A DNA stretch of 37,327 nucleotides from Deltaproteobacteria bacterium (GTDB lineage Bacteria; Desulfobacterota; Desulfobaccia; Desulfobaccales; 0-14-0-80-60-11). The stretch lies in assembly GCA_023381945.1 (NCBI GenBank), contig JAMCQY010000105.1, positions 1 through 37,327 on the forward strand, read 5' to 3'. The notes beneath the pieces were generated by a model that was given only the letters and a program-made list of their open reading frames with translations, searched no databases and had not been told where the DNA came from. The translations under genes and the position numbers were made by a program. Shown here in pieces: positions 25,765 through 33,585 of this stretch (the first letter of the stretch is position 1; each line of letters opens with the position of its first letter).

Positions 25765-25814
25765 AGCAGGGGCCAGAAGTTAGGGATAGGATTAGCCATT
25801 AGCATTTAGCATTT

Positions 25815-25947
25815 GAGCCTCTTGCAAAAGTCTCCTTTCCTGTCATTCTGAGGGAGCGCAGCGACCGAAGAATCTCAGATAATTAAGGGAAAATGCGAGA
25901 TCCTTCGCTTCGCTCAGGATGACAAAAATACTTTTTGAAAGAGGCTC
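25815..25947. mobile_element. MITE-like non-coding inverted-repeat element
   Basis: Terminal inverted repeats GAGCCTCTTGCAAAAGT (25815-25831) and ACTTTTTGAAAGAGGCTC (25930-25947) with a few mismatches. A second imperfect inverted repeat lies inside (25841-25876 with 25897-25924), containing TGTCATTCTGAGGGAGCG. Direct ATTT copies flank it at 25811-25814 and 25948-25951, inside an AGCATTT tandem. It codes for nothing. MITE identity is inferred from structure. Confidence 0.65.
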
Positions 25948-26015
25948 ATTTAGCATTTAGTTAGCAGGGGTTGAGGCTATGGATTAGGAGGAAACACAGG
26001 CCAGGATTTATTGCA

Positions 26016-26035
26016 CACAGGCCGAGACGCCTGTG
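26016..26035. repeat. CACAGGC palindrome
   Basis: CACAGGC (26016-26022) and GCCTGTG (26029-26035). A close relative lies at 33491-33511; both are followed by CCAC. Confidence 0.65.
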
Positions 26036-26077
26036 CCACTAATAAGCAGGGAAGGACCAGGGTCTATTTCCGGCCCC

Positions 26078-26103
26078 TGATCCCTACTCCCTAATCCCTG
26101 ATT
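26078..26103. repeat. Tandem words after the nucleotidase gene
   Basis: CCCTGAT, CCCTACT, CCCTAAT and CCCTGAT run in tandem, ending just past the stop codon of the minus-strand gene. Confidence 0.6.
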
Positions 26104-26104
26104 T

Positions 26105-26758
26105 TTACTTCATCAACTCATGAAAAGACTCTATGGAGGGAAAATCGGGGTGGGCGGCGGCCTCCAGCCGGGAGCTGGATTTGGACTTAAAATAGGGATG
26201 CCTAATGCCGAAGGTGCGAGCCGCGGCTAAAGCTTCAGCGTTGTCATCCACCAACAGGACCCGCGTCGGCTCGAACCCTAACTTTTCTCGCAAAATTTCC
26301 CAGAAGCGCACTTCTTCCTTGGGAACCCCCAGGTCGAAAGAGGAGACCACTTCATCAAAATAGTCCAATAAGCCGACATGATTCATCTTTAAAGTCAGGG
26401 TCTTATAGTGGGCGTTGGTCACCAGCGCCACCTTTTTCCCCCGCTCCCGTAAAAACTTCAAAAAATCTTCGGTGTCCGGGTGCACCTCGATGAGGTGCCG
26501 GATGCCCTCCTTCAAGGCGGGGATGTCCAGGTCCAGCTCCTTGGACCAGAAGTCGATGTCGGTCCAGTTGAGGGTGCCTTCCTGGCTCTTGTAGCGCGCA
26601 AACACCAGATTCCGGGCGTCCGACAGGGCCAGTCCCCGGCGCAGGGCGTACTTCTCCGGCACCAGGCTTTCCCAAAAATAGTCATCAAAATGTTTATCCA
26701 ACAGGGTGCCGTCCATATCCAGCAGCACCCAGGCAATTTCTGTCCAGGGGAATGTCAT
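26105..26758 (-). CDS. yrfG: HAD-family 5'-nucleotidase, YrfG (GMP/IMP nucleotidase)-like
   Basis: A haloacid-dehalogenase phosphatase of 217 residues. Motif I is LLDMDGTLLDKHFDDYFWE (D14, D16), motif II ALVTNAH, the motif III lysine lies in LGVPKEE, and motif IV is LLVDDNAEAL. The segment SQEGTLNWTDIDFWSKELDL closely follows YrfG proteins, which in E. coli dephosphorylate GMP and IMP. The substrate is inferred from similarity only. The ATG is at 26758; no close upstream neighbour on this strand. Likely cytosolic, monocistronic. Confidence 0.85.
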   Translation of the reverse strand: MTFPWTEIAWVLLDMDGTLLDKHFDDYFWESLVPEKYALRRGLALSDARNLVFARYKSQEGTLNWTDIDFWSKELDLDIPALKEGIRHLIEVHPDTEDFLKFLRERGKKVALVTNAHYKTLTLKMNHVGLLDYFDEVVSSFDLGVPKEEVRFWEILREKLGFEPTRVLLVDDNAEALAAARTFGIRHPYFKSKSSSRLEAAAHPDFPSIESFHELMK

Positions 26759-26829
26759 GGGTTATCCTTCCAAGCCTTAACTTATGCTTCAGTTTATAGA
26801 TTATTTTGCCAATTTTTCAAGCCGCGGCC

Positions 26830-26857
26830 TTGACTATTAAACTGCAATGCTTATTTA
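26830..26857 (+). promoter_or_regulatory. Possible promoter for the hsp20 pair
   Basis: TTGACT (26830-26835), 16-nt spacer, TATTTA (26852-26857). The -35 is good and the -10 poor. I see no clear heat-shock sigma32 -10 (CCCCAT-type). Confidence 0.3.
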
Positions 26858-26900
26858 AAAACATTGGTTATTGAATATTGGTTACCTATCATCGAAATAC

Positions 26901-26907
26901 GGAGGAG
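26901..26907 (+). promoter_or_regulatory. Ribosome binding site that decides the first hsp20 start
   Basis: GGAGGAG at 26901-26907. The ATG at 26915 has 7-nt spacing; the ATG at 26909 is too close. Confidence 0.6.
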
Positions 26908-26914
26908 CATGATC

Positions 26915-27364
26915 ATGCCTATCATCTTCAGGGAACCGGGTCTGGATCCCCTCCGGGAGCTGGAGCAATTGCAGCGCCGCATGGACCGGCTCTTTCAGAA
27001 TGCCTTCGGCCTGGAGCGCTCACCCTGGCAAGGGGGGGTCTATCCTTTGTTGAATATCTCCGAAGACCGGGATCATCTCTTTGTCCGGGCCGAGTTGCCC
27101 GGCGTCAAAGCCGAGAACCTGGAAATCACCATCCAGGACAGCAGCCTCATCCTGCGGGGCGAACGGAAGATTCCCACTGAAGAAAAACAGGTCAATTTTC
27201 ACCGCCGGGAGCGGGAAGCGGGTTTTTTCCGGCGGGTCGTGGCGCTGCCGACCCGGATTCAAGCGGACAAGGTGGAAGCCACCAGCAAAGACGGCATCTT
27301 GACTATTAAATTGGCCAAGCCGGAAGAAGTCAAACCTCGCAAGATTCAGGTCAAGGTGGCTTAA
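26915..27364 (+). CDS. Hsp20/alpha-crystallin small heat-shock protein
   Basis: An ATP-independent holdase chaperone of 149 residues. The N-terminal arm (PLRELEQLQRRMDRLFQNAF) precedes the alpha-crystallin domain (about 45-140), with LFVRAELPGVKAENLEITI, then REREAGFFRRVVALPTRI and KDGILTIKLAKPEE (the conserved GILTI-type motif), and the C-terminal PRKIQV anchor. Start at 26915 is set by GGAGGAG. It is followed 10 nt later by a second, different Hsp20 gene, probably in one transcript. Confidence 0.93.
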   Translation: MPIIFREPGLDPLRELEQLQRRMDRLFQNAFGLERSPWQGGVYPLLNISEDRDHLFVRAELPGVKAENLEITIQDSSLILRGERKIPTEEKQVNFHRREREAGFFRRVVALPTRIQADKVEATSKDGILTIKLAKPEEVKPRKIQVKVA

Positions 27365-27374
27365 AGGGGGATTT

Positions 27375-27776
27375 ATGGCTGAACAAGAACTGCAAGTCAA
27401 GGCCAAGGCAGAGGCTCCGGCCAAGGCGGAACGCGTGCGTCCCGGCCGGGTCTTTCTACCCGCGGTGGATATCTTCGAGACTCCCGAAGCCCTGGTCCTG
27501 GTGGCCGACATGCCCGGGGTGGCTGCGGATAAGGTGACGGTAGACCTGAGGGACAATCACCTGGTCATCTCCGGGGAAGTGGCCCCGCCCATCGGTGGGG
27601 GGGAGACCATGGTCCAGCAGGAGTACTATACCGGAGACTTTCAGCGGGAGTTCCACGTCGGCAGCTTAATCGATCAGGGCAAGATCGAGGCCAGCATGAA
27701 AGACGGCGTGCTGCACCTGGTCCTGCCCAAGGTCGAGAAAGCCAAACCCCGCAAGATCGAAGTGAAAACTGCCTGA
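27375..27776 (+). CDS. Second Hsp20/alpha-crystallin small heat-shock protein
   Basis: A second small heat-shock protein of 133 residues, with an Ala/Lys/Glu-rich N-terminal arm in place of the longer arm of its neighbour. The alpha-crystallin domain (about 30-128) shows LVLVADMPGVAADKVTVDL, EFHVGSLIDQGKIEASMKDG and VLHLVLPKVEKAKPRKIEV. The pair are homologous but only loosely similar, so this is an old duplication or a two-type pair that may form mixed oligomers. GGGGG before the ATG. A strong terminator follows. Confidence 0.92.
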   Translation: MAEQELQVKAKAEAPAKAERVRPGRVFLPAVDIFETPEALVLVADMPGVAADKVTVDLRDNHLVISGEVAPPIGGGETMVQQEYYTGDFQREFHVGSLIDQGKIEASMKDGVLHLVLPKVEKAKPRKIEVKTA

Positions 27777-27805
27777 ACCGGGCCGATAATTACTTCTTAA
27801 CCTTA

Positions 27806-27839
27806 AGAGGCGCGGAGCTAGGACCCGCGCCTCTTTTTT
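27806..27839 (+). terminator. Intrinsic terminator of the hsp20 pair
   Basis: A perfect 10-bp stem, AGAGGCGCGG (27806-27815) and CCGCGCCTCT (27825-27834), 9-nt loop, then a T-run. It lies 29 nt after the second hsp20 stop. Confidence 0.93.
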
Positions 27840-27933
27840 ATCTGGGAAAATTAGCGAAGCCTTTGCCGAGTTGCGGATAACGGCAAGATATCCACCCCAC
27901 AGGATTGGAGAAATTTCCGCCCCATTTTTCTGG

Positions 27934-27961
27934 TTGAAGTCTTTAATTCGGAACTTATAAT
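27934..27961 (+). promoter_or_regulatory. Sigma70-type promoter for the APS kinase gene
   Basis: TTGAAG (27934-27939), 16-nt spacer, TATAAT (27956-27961). It lies in an AT-rich stretch about 110 nt upstream of the start codon at 28070. The -10 is a perfect match. Confidence 0.5.
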
Positions 27962-28069
27962 TTATTGTAAAGATTCTGCTAATGAAGAATAGCGGGAACC
28001 TGCCTGGCGCTTTAGACTAAAATAGGTCCGGGGAAAATAATTTAACTAAAGATTACACAGGATTATAGT

Positions 28070-28711
28070 TTGAACCAGATAATAAGAACAAGAACAGCCT
28101 CTCAAATTCTCTCCAACCACCTGGTAAGGCATAACGGCCAAATTTCACGCCAGGATAGGAACATGCTTAATCAGCATGCGAGTGGAATTTTGTGGTTTAC
28201 AGGCCTATCTGCCGCGGGCAAATCGACCATAGCTCATGGCGTAGAGAAAAGACTTTTTAACCGGGGAATCCGATCTTATGTTTTGGATGGCGACAATGTC
28301 AGACATGGGATAAATGCTGATCTCGGATTTAGTCCAGAGGATAGAACAGAGAATATTAGAAGAATAGTAGAAATATCAAAGTTATTTATAGATGCCGGGT
28401 TAATTGTATTGGCTTCCTTCATATCACCATCTAGGAAGGACCGGGACTTCGTAAAAAGTTGTTTCTCTGGAGACAATTTCTATGAGATTTATATAAAATG
28501 CTCAATTCGGGAATGCAAAAGGCGAGACCCAAAAGGTATGTATGCCAAGGCGAGAAAGGGAATTATTAATAATTATACGGGAATAACGGCTCTCTATGAA
28601 GAACCTGAATATCCTGATTTGATTCTTGATACTGAGAAACTCGATATTGCAGGTGCCATCCAAGCAGTGTTAAATTTCATGGACTCTGTCCGAATGTTGA
28701 GGTTAATTTAA
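28070..28711 (+). CDS. cysC: Adenylylsulfate (APS) kinase
   Basis: Phosphorylates APS to PAPS. It has 213 residues. FTGLSAAGKST (P-loop, about 43-53), VLDGDNVRHGINADLGFSPE and FISPSRKDRD are the classic APS kinase motifs; KGMYAKARKG and YEEPEYPDLILDT follow. The N-terminal ~35 residues extend beyond a minimal enzyme. The start is TTG at 28070, with AGGA 8 nt upstream. The gene is visibly more AT-rich than its neighbours, suggesting transfer. ATP sulfurylase is not adjacent. A PAPS-type sulfotransferase follows 103 nt later, so PAPS is probably made for sulfation and not for assimilatory reduction (inference). Confidence 0.93.
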   Translation: MNQIIRTRTASQILSNHLVRHNGQISRQDRNMLNQHASGILWFTGLSAAGKSTIAHGVEKRLFNRGIRSYVLDGDNVRHGINADLGFSPEDRTENIRRIVEISKLFIDAGLIVLASFISPSRKDRDFVKSCFSGDNFYEIYIKCSIRECKRRDPKGMYAKARKGIINNYTGITALYEEPEYPDLILDTEKLDIAGAIQAVLNFMDSVRMLRLI

Positions 28712-28814
28712 TTCAACACGACTGGAGATGATTTTCTACTCTATTTATGCATAATTATATTACCTCATGCGAACGATACGAATGTCTAAATAAGGAAGCC
28801 TGGAGAGGTACTGG

Positions 28815-30077
28815 TTGCCCGCCCAAGTGACTAAATCTGGCAATTGCACTCGTTCAAGACTGTTGCGCCTGGTTAACGCCAGTGGTCGGCCGTTTCTGAA
28901 CAATGGCTTTTCTTGGTTATCCCTTGATGAAGAGATGCTTTTGAGCAAGGCCTGCAGGCGGACCGGCCTTGACGACTTTGGCGGTGACTCCTTTCGGGAA
29001 CCCTTGGGAATTCTCCTCAACGCCCTTAAAAACGAGGCAGCACTGAATTTCGTCGGACGGATCTGTGTACGGAACGACATTTTGCGGCTGCTGGGTAATC
29101 GGCTCCAGTTGGTTGAAGATCGCCAGCGTTTTCCAGCAATTGCAGAGGAAATTATCCGACGCCCAATATTCATAACCGGGCTGCCGCGCAGCGGCACCAC
29201 TTTTCTGCATGCTCTTTTGGCCCAGGATCCCGCCCACCGTAGCCCTCAAGTTTGGGAAGTCATGTATCCTTCTCCACCCCCGGAAAAGGGCCATTACCAC
29301 TCCGACCGGCGCATCCATAAGACCCAACTGCAGCTCAGGTCTATTGATTTTTTGATGCCTGACTTTCGGGCTGTCCATTTGATCGGCGCCAGGTTACCGC
29401 AGGAATGCATTGCCATTACCAACCACGACTTTCAAAGTCACGTTTTTGAATCAATGTACTTTGTGCCGTCCTATCGCACCTGGTTTGATCGCCAGGATAA
29501 GCGCACGGCCTACGAGTTTCACCGGCGCTTCCTGCAGCACCTGCAGTGGCGTTGTCCGGGAAAGCGCTGGGTGCTCAAGGCGCCCAGCCATTTATTGGCG
29601 TTACCGGACCTGTTTCGGGTCTATCCCGATGCCAATATTGTGATGACCCATCGCGACCCGCTGAAGGTTTTGCCTTCATGTGCCAGTTTCACGGAGGTCT
29701 TGCGCGGCGGTTTTACCGATAAGATCGATAAACGGGTGATTGGCCAAGAAGTGATGAGTCGTTGGGAAGAAGGGGCACGCCTGACCATGGATTGTCGGGG
29801 AAACACCGGCCTGCCTGCCGACCGTTTTTTCCATGTACATTATTCCGAATTGGTGAGAAGCCCCTTAGCCGTGATAAAGCGCCTTTACCGGCATTTTGAC
29901 CTGAAATTTACCGGGGAGGCGGAGCAGGCGATGAGGCGATTTGTGGCGGAAAATCCCAAGCATAAGGGCGGAGTGCATCGCTATTCTCTGGAAGAATTCG
30001 GTTTAGACCCCGCCGTGGAGAAACGCCGGTTTCAATTCTACTACGATTTTTGGGGGATCGAACCGGAAACCAGATGA
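28815..30077 (+). CDS. Sulfotransferase, PAPS-type P-loop family
   Basis: A 420-residue Sulfotransfer_3-like enzyme. PIFITGLPRSGTTFLHALLA (about 117-136) is the 5'-phosphosulfate-binding loop, and VMTHRDPLKVLPSCASF (about 276-292) is the 3'-phosphate site. RWVLKAPSHLLALPDLF lies between them. Family members move sulfuryl groups from PAPS to hydroxyl or amine acceptors such as glycans, lipids or amino-sugar compounds. The acceptor cannot be read from sequence. There is no signal peptide, so it is cytosolic. Start TTG at 28815 follows GGAGAGG; a stop codon lies in frame just upstream. It is downstream of an APS kinase gene, which makes the PAPS donor. Confidence 0.85.
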   Translation: MPAQVTKSGNCTRSRLLRLVNASGRPFLNNGFSWLSLDEEMLLSKACRRTGLDDFGGDSFREPLGILLNALKNEAALNFVGRICVRNDILRLLGNRLQLVEDRQRFPAIAEEIIRRPIFITGLPRSGTTFLHALLAQDPAHRSPQVWEVMYPSPPPEKGHYHSDRRIHKTQLQLRSIDFLMPDFRAVHLIGARLPQECIAITNHDFQSHVFESMYFVPSYRTWFDRQDKRTAYEFHRRFLQHLQWRCPGKRWVLKAPSHLLALPDLFRVYPDANIVMTHRDPLKVLPSCASFTEVLRGGFTDKIDKRVIGQEVMSRWEEGARLTMDCRGNTGLPADRFFHVHYSELVRSPLAVIKRLYRHFDLKFTGEAEQAMRRFVAENPKHKGGVHRYSLEEFGLDPAVEKRRFQFYYDFWGIEPETR

Positions 30078-30390
30078 ATGGGAGGGGGATGCATCCCGGA
30101 GACCTGACTCAGGTTAGTAAAAATCCATCGCCCGACTGCCAACATTTCGTGGGAACCTGGGCATACATGGCCTCCCCGCGGCTCAGCGGCAGGCTAAGGG
30201 CCGGGAGCAGGTAGATCTCCAGGCCAGGGACCTTCATGAGTCGGACAATCTGATTTGGGAGAATTCCATGATTTGAATCAATGATTAATTTTAGAATTAT
30301 CCAGGAAGAGATCGAAAACTAGGGTAATAAAATTAGAGGTTGGGTTCAGCCAATTTCGACAGGGTTATATATCTGTAACCTTTGCATAAT
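30078..30390. other. 313-bp intergenic region between convergent genes
   Basis: No convincing gene, terminator or repeat. A 42-residue minus-strand frame (30109-30237) with coding-like composition may be a gene fragment, but it has no recognised homologue and no ribosome site. The right half is AT-rich. Confidence 0.5.
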
Positions 30391-31794
30391 TTAATCTTGC
30401 GGCAGGCCTCCGGCCCTGCTTGCTTTCTTATGGACGATCTTGCGCGGCAGCAGGTTGGTAAGCAAATTCGCGGCAGCCACCAGGACTCCCGCAGCGAAAG
30501 CCCAATGAAACGGCGTCAGACTTGGGCTAACCCCGGGGAAAGGGCTGACGCGGCTCCCTTGCATCCAGGCAAAGACCGTCACCATCAGGGTGATTCCGAT
30601 TAGCGACCCCAGGTTTTTGAGCACCGCATTGGTGCTGGCCGCCAGGCCCACCAGTGAAGGCTTTACCCCCCGAAGAATCTCGTTTAAATTAGGAGCTTGA
30701 AAGAGTCCGAAACCCAGGCCCACCAGGATTAATCTGGCCGCCAGACCCGGGGTGGACTCCCCGATTCCGGTGAACAACAGCGACCCCAGACCAGCCAGGA
30801 TAAGCACGCAGCCGCTGCGCAGGACCAGCATATTGCCCCAACGGTCGGCCAGATAGCCGCCCACGCCGGCCACCGCGGCGTTGGTGAGGCTCAAGGCGCT
30901 TAGCAGCAGCCCCGTCTGGGCCGGAGAATAGCGGTAGACCTGCTCCAGGTAAAACGGCAACAGAAAAAAGATCCCCATCACTGCGGCAAAGCACAAGACC
31001 ACCGCGAGGGAGCCTGCCATAAAGGGCCAACTGCGCCAGAGCTCGCCATTGATCAGGGGGACGGGCTGGCGGCGCTCCAGAAAGATCAGCACCAGGACAA
31101 ACACCAATCCCAGGGTCAGGGAAACCTGAGTCAGGGCGTCTCCCCAACCGGCTTCCCTCACCTTCGTCAGACCCAGAAGCAAAAATCCCAGGGCCAAGGC
31201 CAGGACCAGAGAACCCCAGAGGTCAAAGGCCTGCCAGTCCCAGGCCCCATGGGCCCGGAGACGCCTCAGGGGGCCGAGGCCCACGACCAGCGCCAGGGCG
31301 CAGATAGGAATATTAATAAAAAAAATGAAAGGCCAGCCCAGATAGTGGGTGATGAAGCCGCCCAAGGGGGCGCCCACGCTGACCCCGGCGGCAAAAGCCG
31401 TGGAGAACAGGCCCAAAGCCAGGCCCCGCTCCCCTTCCCCATAAGTCACCGCGATGATTTTCGGGGCCAACCCCAGCATCAGGGAGCCCCCAACTCCCTG
31501 CAGGGCCCGGGCCGCCACCAGCCAGGCCAGGCCGGTGGACAGGCCGCAAAGGATCGAGGCCCCGGTGAAGATGAGCAATCCCAGGATATAGAGCCTCCCT
31601 GGGGGCAAAAGATCTCCCAAGCGGCCGCTGGTGAGGAGGAGGGAGAGGTTGACCAGAAAATAGATGACCATGACCCAGGAAATCTGCGACAGGGTGCTGT
31701 GAAATTCCCTGGCGATCTGGGGCAGGGCAATGTTGACGATGCTGGTGTCCAGGGTGGCCATGAAGGCCCCCAGGCAGGCGGTAAACAACAGCAA
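30391..31794 (-). CDS. MFS exporter, DHA2/EmrB-QacA-like (14-helix)
   Basis: A proton-driven efflux transporter of 467 residues. ACLGAFMATLDTSIVNIALP is the DHA2 motif D1 region, GRLGDLLPPGR motif A, and GVSVGAPLGGFITHYLGWPF motif C (antiporter). About 14 membrane helices fit the length. The start is uncertain: TTG at 31794 lacks a clear ribosome site. The frame stays open upstream to a CTG near 31830, within a tandem-word repeat (31815-31846) that may have displaced the original leader. The substrate is unknown. It converges with the sulfotransferase gene. Confidence 0.9.
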   Translation of the reverse strand: MLLFTACLGAFMATLDTSIVNIALPQIAREFHSTLSQISWVMVIYFLVNLSLLLTSGRLGDLLPPGRLYILGLLIFTGASILCGLSTGLAWLVAARALQGVGGSLMLGLAPKIIAVTYGEGERGLALGLFSTAFAAGVSVGAPLGGFITHYLGWPFIFFINIPICALALVVGLGPLRRLRAHGAWDWQAFDLWGSLVLALALGFLLLGLTKVREAGWGDALTQVSLTLGLVFVLVLIFLERRQPVPLINGELWRSWPFMAGSLAVVLCFAAVMGIFFLLPFYLEQVYRYSPAQTGLLLSALSLTNAAVAGVGGYLADRWGNMLVLRSGCVLILAGLGSLLFTGIGESTPGLAARLILVGLGFGLFQAPNLNEILRGVKPSLVGLAASTNAVLKNLGSLIGITLMVTVFAWMQGSRVSPFPGVSPSLTPFHWAFAAGVLVAAANLLTNLLPRKIVHKKASRAGGLPQD

Positions 31795-31814
31795 GCCCCG
31801 GCGGGGAGGAGAAT

Positions 31815-31846
31815 CAGTAGCCAGTTGTCAGTTCCCAGTTGCCAGT
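31815..31846. repeat. CAGTTG-type tandem words upstream of the MFS gene
   Basis: CAGTAGC, CAGTTGT, CAGTTCC and CAGTTGC words in tandem. The sequence overlaps the region where the MFS start codon should lie. Related to the words at 19399 and 21399. Confidence 0.65.
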
Positions 31847-31940
31847 AAAAACCATTTTTATCTGAGTTAGGAGACCGATTAATAACCCATAAGGAAATGA
31901 GGCAGCCCTCCTTGGCCGCCCCCTGGATAATTGTCGAAAC

Positions 31941-33335
31941 TTAATAACCCGCCGGCGCCTCGTCCCGCTCATAGGGGGCAAAAGTGGTGTACTTGGCCCG
32001 GTAGTGTAGTTTAATCTTGCCGGTGGGTCCATTGCGCTGCTTGCCCACGATGATTTCGGCCGTGCCTTTGTCCGGAGAGTCTTCCCGGTAGACTTCGTCC
32101 CGGTAGATGAAGAGGATAACGTCGGCATCCTGCTCGATGGCTCCGGATTCCCGCAAATCCGCCAGTTGCGGGCGTTTATTGGGGCGTTCCTCCACCCGGC
32201 GGTTGAGCTGGGAGAGGGCGATGACCGGCACGTGCAGTTCCTTGGCCAGGGCTTTTAAGGACCGGGAAATCTCCGAGATCTCCTGCTCCCGGCTGGGAGC
32301 ATCGGCCCGCCCCCGCATGAGTTGCAGATAGTCGATGATCACCAGCCCCAGTTTATTTTCCGCCTTAAGGCGCCGGGCCTTGGCCCGGATGTCCAGGATG
32401 CTGGCCGCCGGGGTATCGTCAATGTACATGGGGCAGTCCAGCAGATAGCCGGCCGCGGTTTGCAAGTTGGCCCATTCCGCGGTGCTCAGGAAGGCCCGGC
32501 GCAGGTTTCCGGCGTCCACTTCGCCGATGCTGGAAAGGAGGCGCCGCACCAACTGCTCTTTGGACATCTCCAGGGAAAAGAAAGCTACCGGCACCTGGGG
32601 CTTGTACGCCGCGTTAAAGGCCATGTTCAGAGCCAGGGCGGTCTTACCCATGCTGGGACGGGCCGCCAGGATAATCAGGTCGCTGTTCTGGAAGCCGGCA
32701 GTGAGGCCATCTAAGTCGGTAAAACCGCTGGGCACCCCGGTTATCCGGCCCGCCTCCCGGTGCCAGATAGCCTCCAGATTGGCGATCTCCTTTTCCACCA
32801 GGCTGCCCAGAGGCTGGAAACCCTGCCGGACCCTGGAGCCGGCTACTTCGAAGACCTTCTGCTCGGCCGCGTCCAAGAATTCTGCGACGTCTTCCACCGG
32901 TGCAAAGCAGGCGCCGGCAATCTCCTGGGTAGTATCCAACAGACGCCGCAGTACCGCCTTGTCCCCCACCAGACTGGCATATTTAGGGGCATTGACCGCA
33001 AAACCTACCTGTTCGCTCAGGGCCGCCAGGAAGACCGGCCCGCCGACGCCCTCAAGCTGGCCCCGCTCCTTGAGGAGAGCGGTAACGGTCACCAGGTCCA
33101 CCGGCTCCCCCCGGCCGTAGAGGTCCAACATGGCTTGAAAGATGCGGCCATGGGCCTCACGATAAAAGTCGGCGGGTTGGACCAGATCGGCCACCCGGTC
33201 CAAAACCTCCGGGCGCACCAGGATGGCTCCCAGCACGGATTGTTCTGCTTCAGGATTAGCCGGCGGGGTGTAGCCTCCGGGGGCAGCGGCTTCCACCGGA
33301 GCCGCAGCGGGATGAGGCCGGGGACTTCTAGCCAA
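31941..33335 (-). CDS. dnaB: Replicative DNA helicase
   Basis: The hexameric replicative helicase, 464 residues. N-terminal domain (about 25-125) begins NPEAEQSVLGAIL. RecA-like ATPase domain: LAARPSMGKTALALN (Walker A, GKT at 230-232), FFSLEMSKEQLVRR, LVIIDYLQLM (Walker B), ALSQLNRRVEERPNKRPQLA and a C-terminal GKQRNGPTGKIKLHY. The start is TTG at 33335, with GGAGA 6 nt upstream; no better ATG lies nearby. It is the last gene of the rpsF-rpsR-DUF2232-rplI-dnaB cluster but has a 250-nt leader that carries repeats and a possible promoter of its own. Confidence 0.95.
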   Translation of the reverse strand: MARSPRPHPAAAPVEAAAPGGYTPPANPEAEQSVLGAILVRPEVLDRVADLVQPADFYREAHGRIFQAMLDLYGRGEPVDLVTVTALLKERGQLEGVGGPVFLAALSEQVGFAVNAPKYASLVGDKAVLRRLLDTTQEIAGACFAPVEDVAEFLDAAEQKVFEVAGSRVRQGFQPLGSLVEKEIANLEAIWHREAGRITGVPSGFTDLDGLTAGFQNSDLIILAARPSMGKTALALNMAFNAAYKPQVPVAFFSLEMSKEQLVRRLLSSIGEVDAGNLRRAFLSTAEWANLQTAAGYLLDCPMYIDDTPAASILDIRAKARRLKAENKLGLVIIDYLQLMRGRADAPSREQEISEISRSLKALAKELHVPVIALSQLNRRVEERPNKRPQLADLRESGAIEQDADVILFIYRDEVYREDSPDKGTAEIIVGKQRNGPTGKIKLHYRAKYTTFAPYERDEAPAGY

Positions 33336-33415
33336 GATCAGTCTCCATGGGTAGTTAAGGCTGATTCAAGTTACTGTTTTTAATGACAATTTATCAGGCA
33401 CGTCATCCCATGCCT

Positions 33416-33442
33416 ATTATAGGATTTGTTTGCGGAGACAAT
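33416..33442 (-). promoter_or_regulatory. Possible promoter for dnaB
   Basis: On the minus strand a perfect TATAAT (33421 to 33416) is preceded 15 nt upstream by ATTGTC (33442-33437). The -35 is weak and the spacing short. It lies about 80 nt before the dnaB start. Confidence 0.35.
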
Positions 33443-33490
33443 CATATCGAAAATTGCTCAGATAAGAAATAAGAATTTCAAATCAAAAAA

Positions 33491-33511
33491 GCACAGGCGA
33501 GACGCCTGTGC
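33491..33511. repeat. GCACAGGCG palindrome
   Basis: GCACAGGCG (33491-33499)-AGA-CGCCTGTGC (33503-33511), perfect. A relative of 26016-26035. It lies in the rplI-dnaB gap. Confidence 0.7.
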
Positions 33512-33540
33512 CACCTTGTTATACGGGGGATTTGAGGGCT

Positions 33541-33575
33541 GGGAGGGCAGAGGCCGCCAGCCTCTGGCCCCTCCC
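33541..33575. repeat. Hairpin just after rplI
   Basis: GGGAGGG/CCCTCCC and CAGAGGC/GCCTCTG with a CGCCA loop and a 2-nt bulge. It lies 10 nt past the rplI stop but has no T-run on the minus strand, so it is not a classical terminator. Confidence 0.6.
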
Positions 33576-33585
33576 AAAAATATTT

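Larger units (their letters stand above)
25765..26104. other. 340-bp intergenic region filled with repeats
   Basis: Convergent gap between murA and the nucleotidase gene. It holds AGCATTT tandem words, a MITE-like element (25815-25947), a CACAGGC palindrome (26016-26035) and CCCTAAT-type tandem words (26078-26103). I see no gene and no classical terminator. Confidence 0.7.

Noticed and set aside
30109..30237. Short minus-strand frame of 42 residues starting MKVPGLEIYLLPALSLPLS
   Set aside because: Composition looks coding, but there is no ribosome site, no recognised homologue and the region is small. It may be a fragment of a lost gene.
33541..33575. Hairpin after rplI as a terminator
   Set aside because: No T-run follows it on the minus strand; A residues follow on the plus strand, so it is listed as a repeat.
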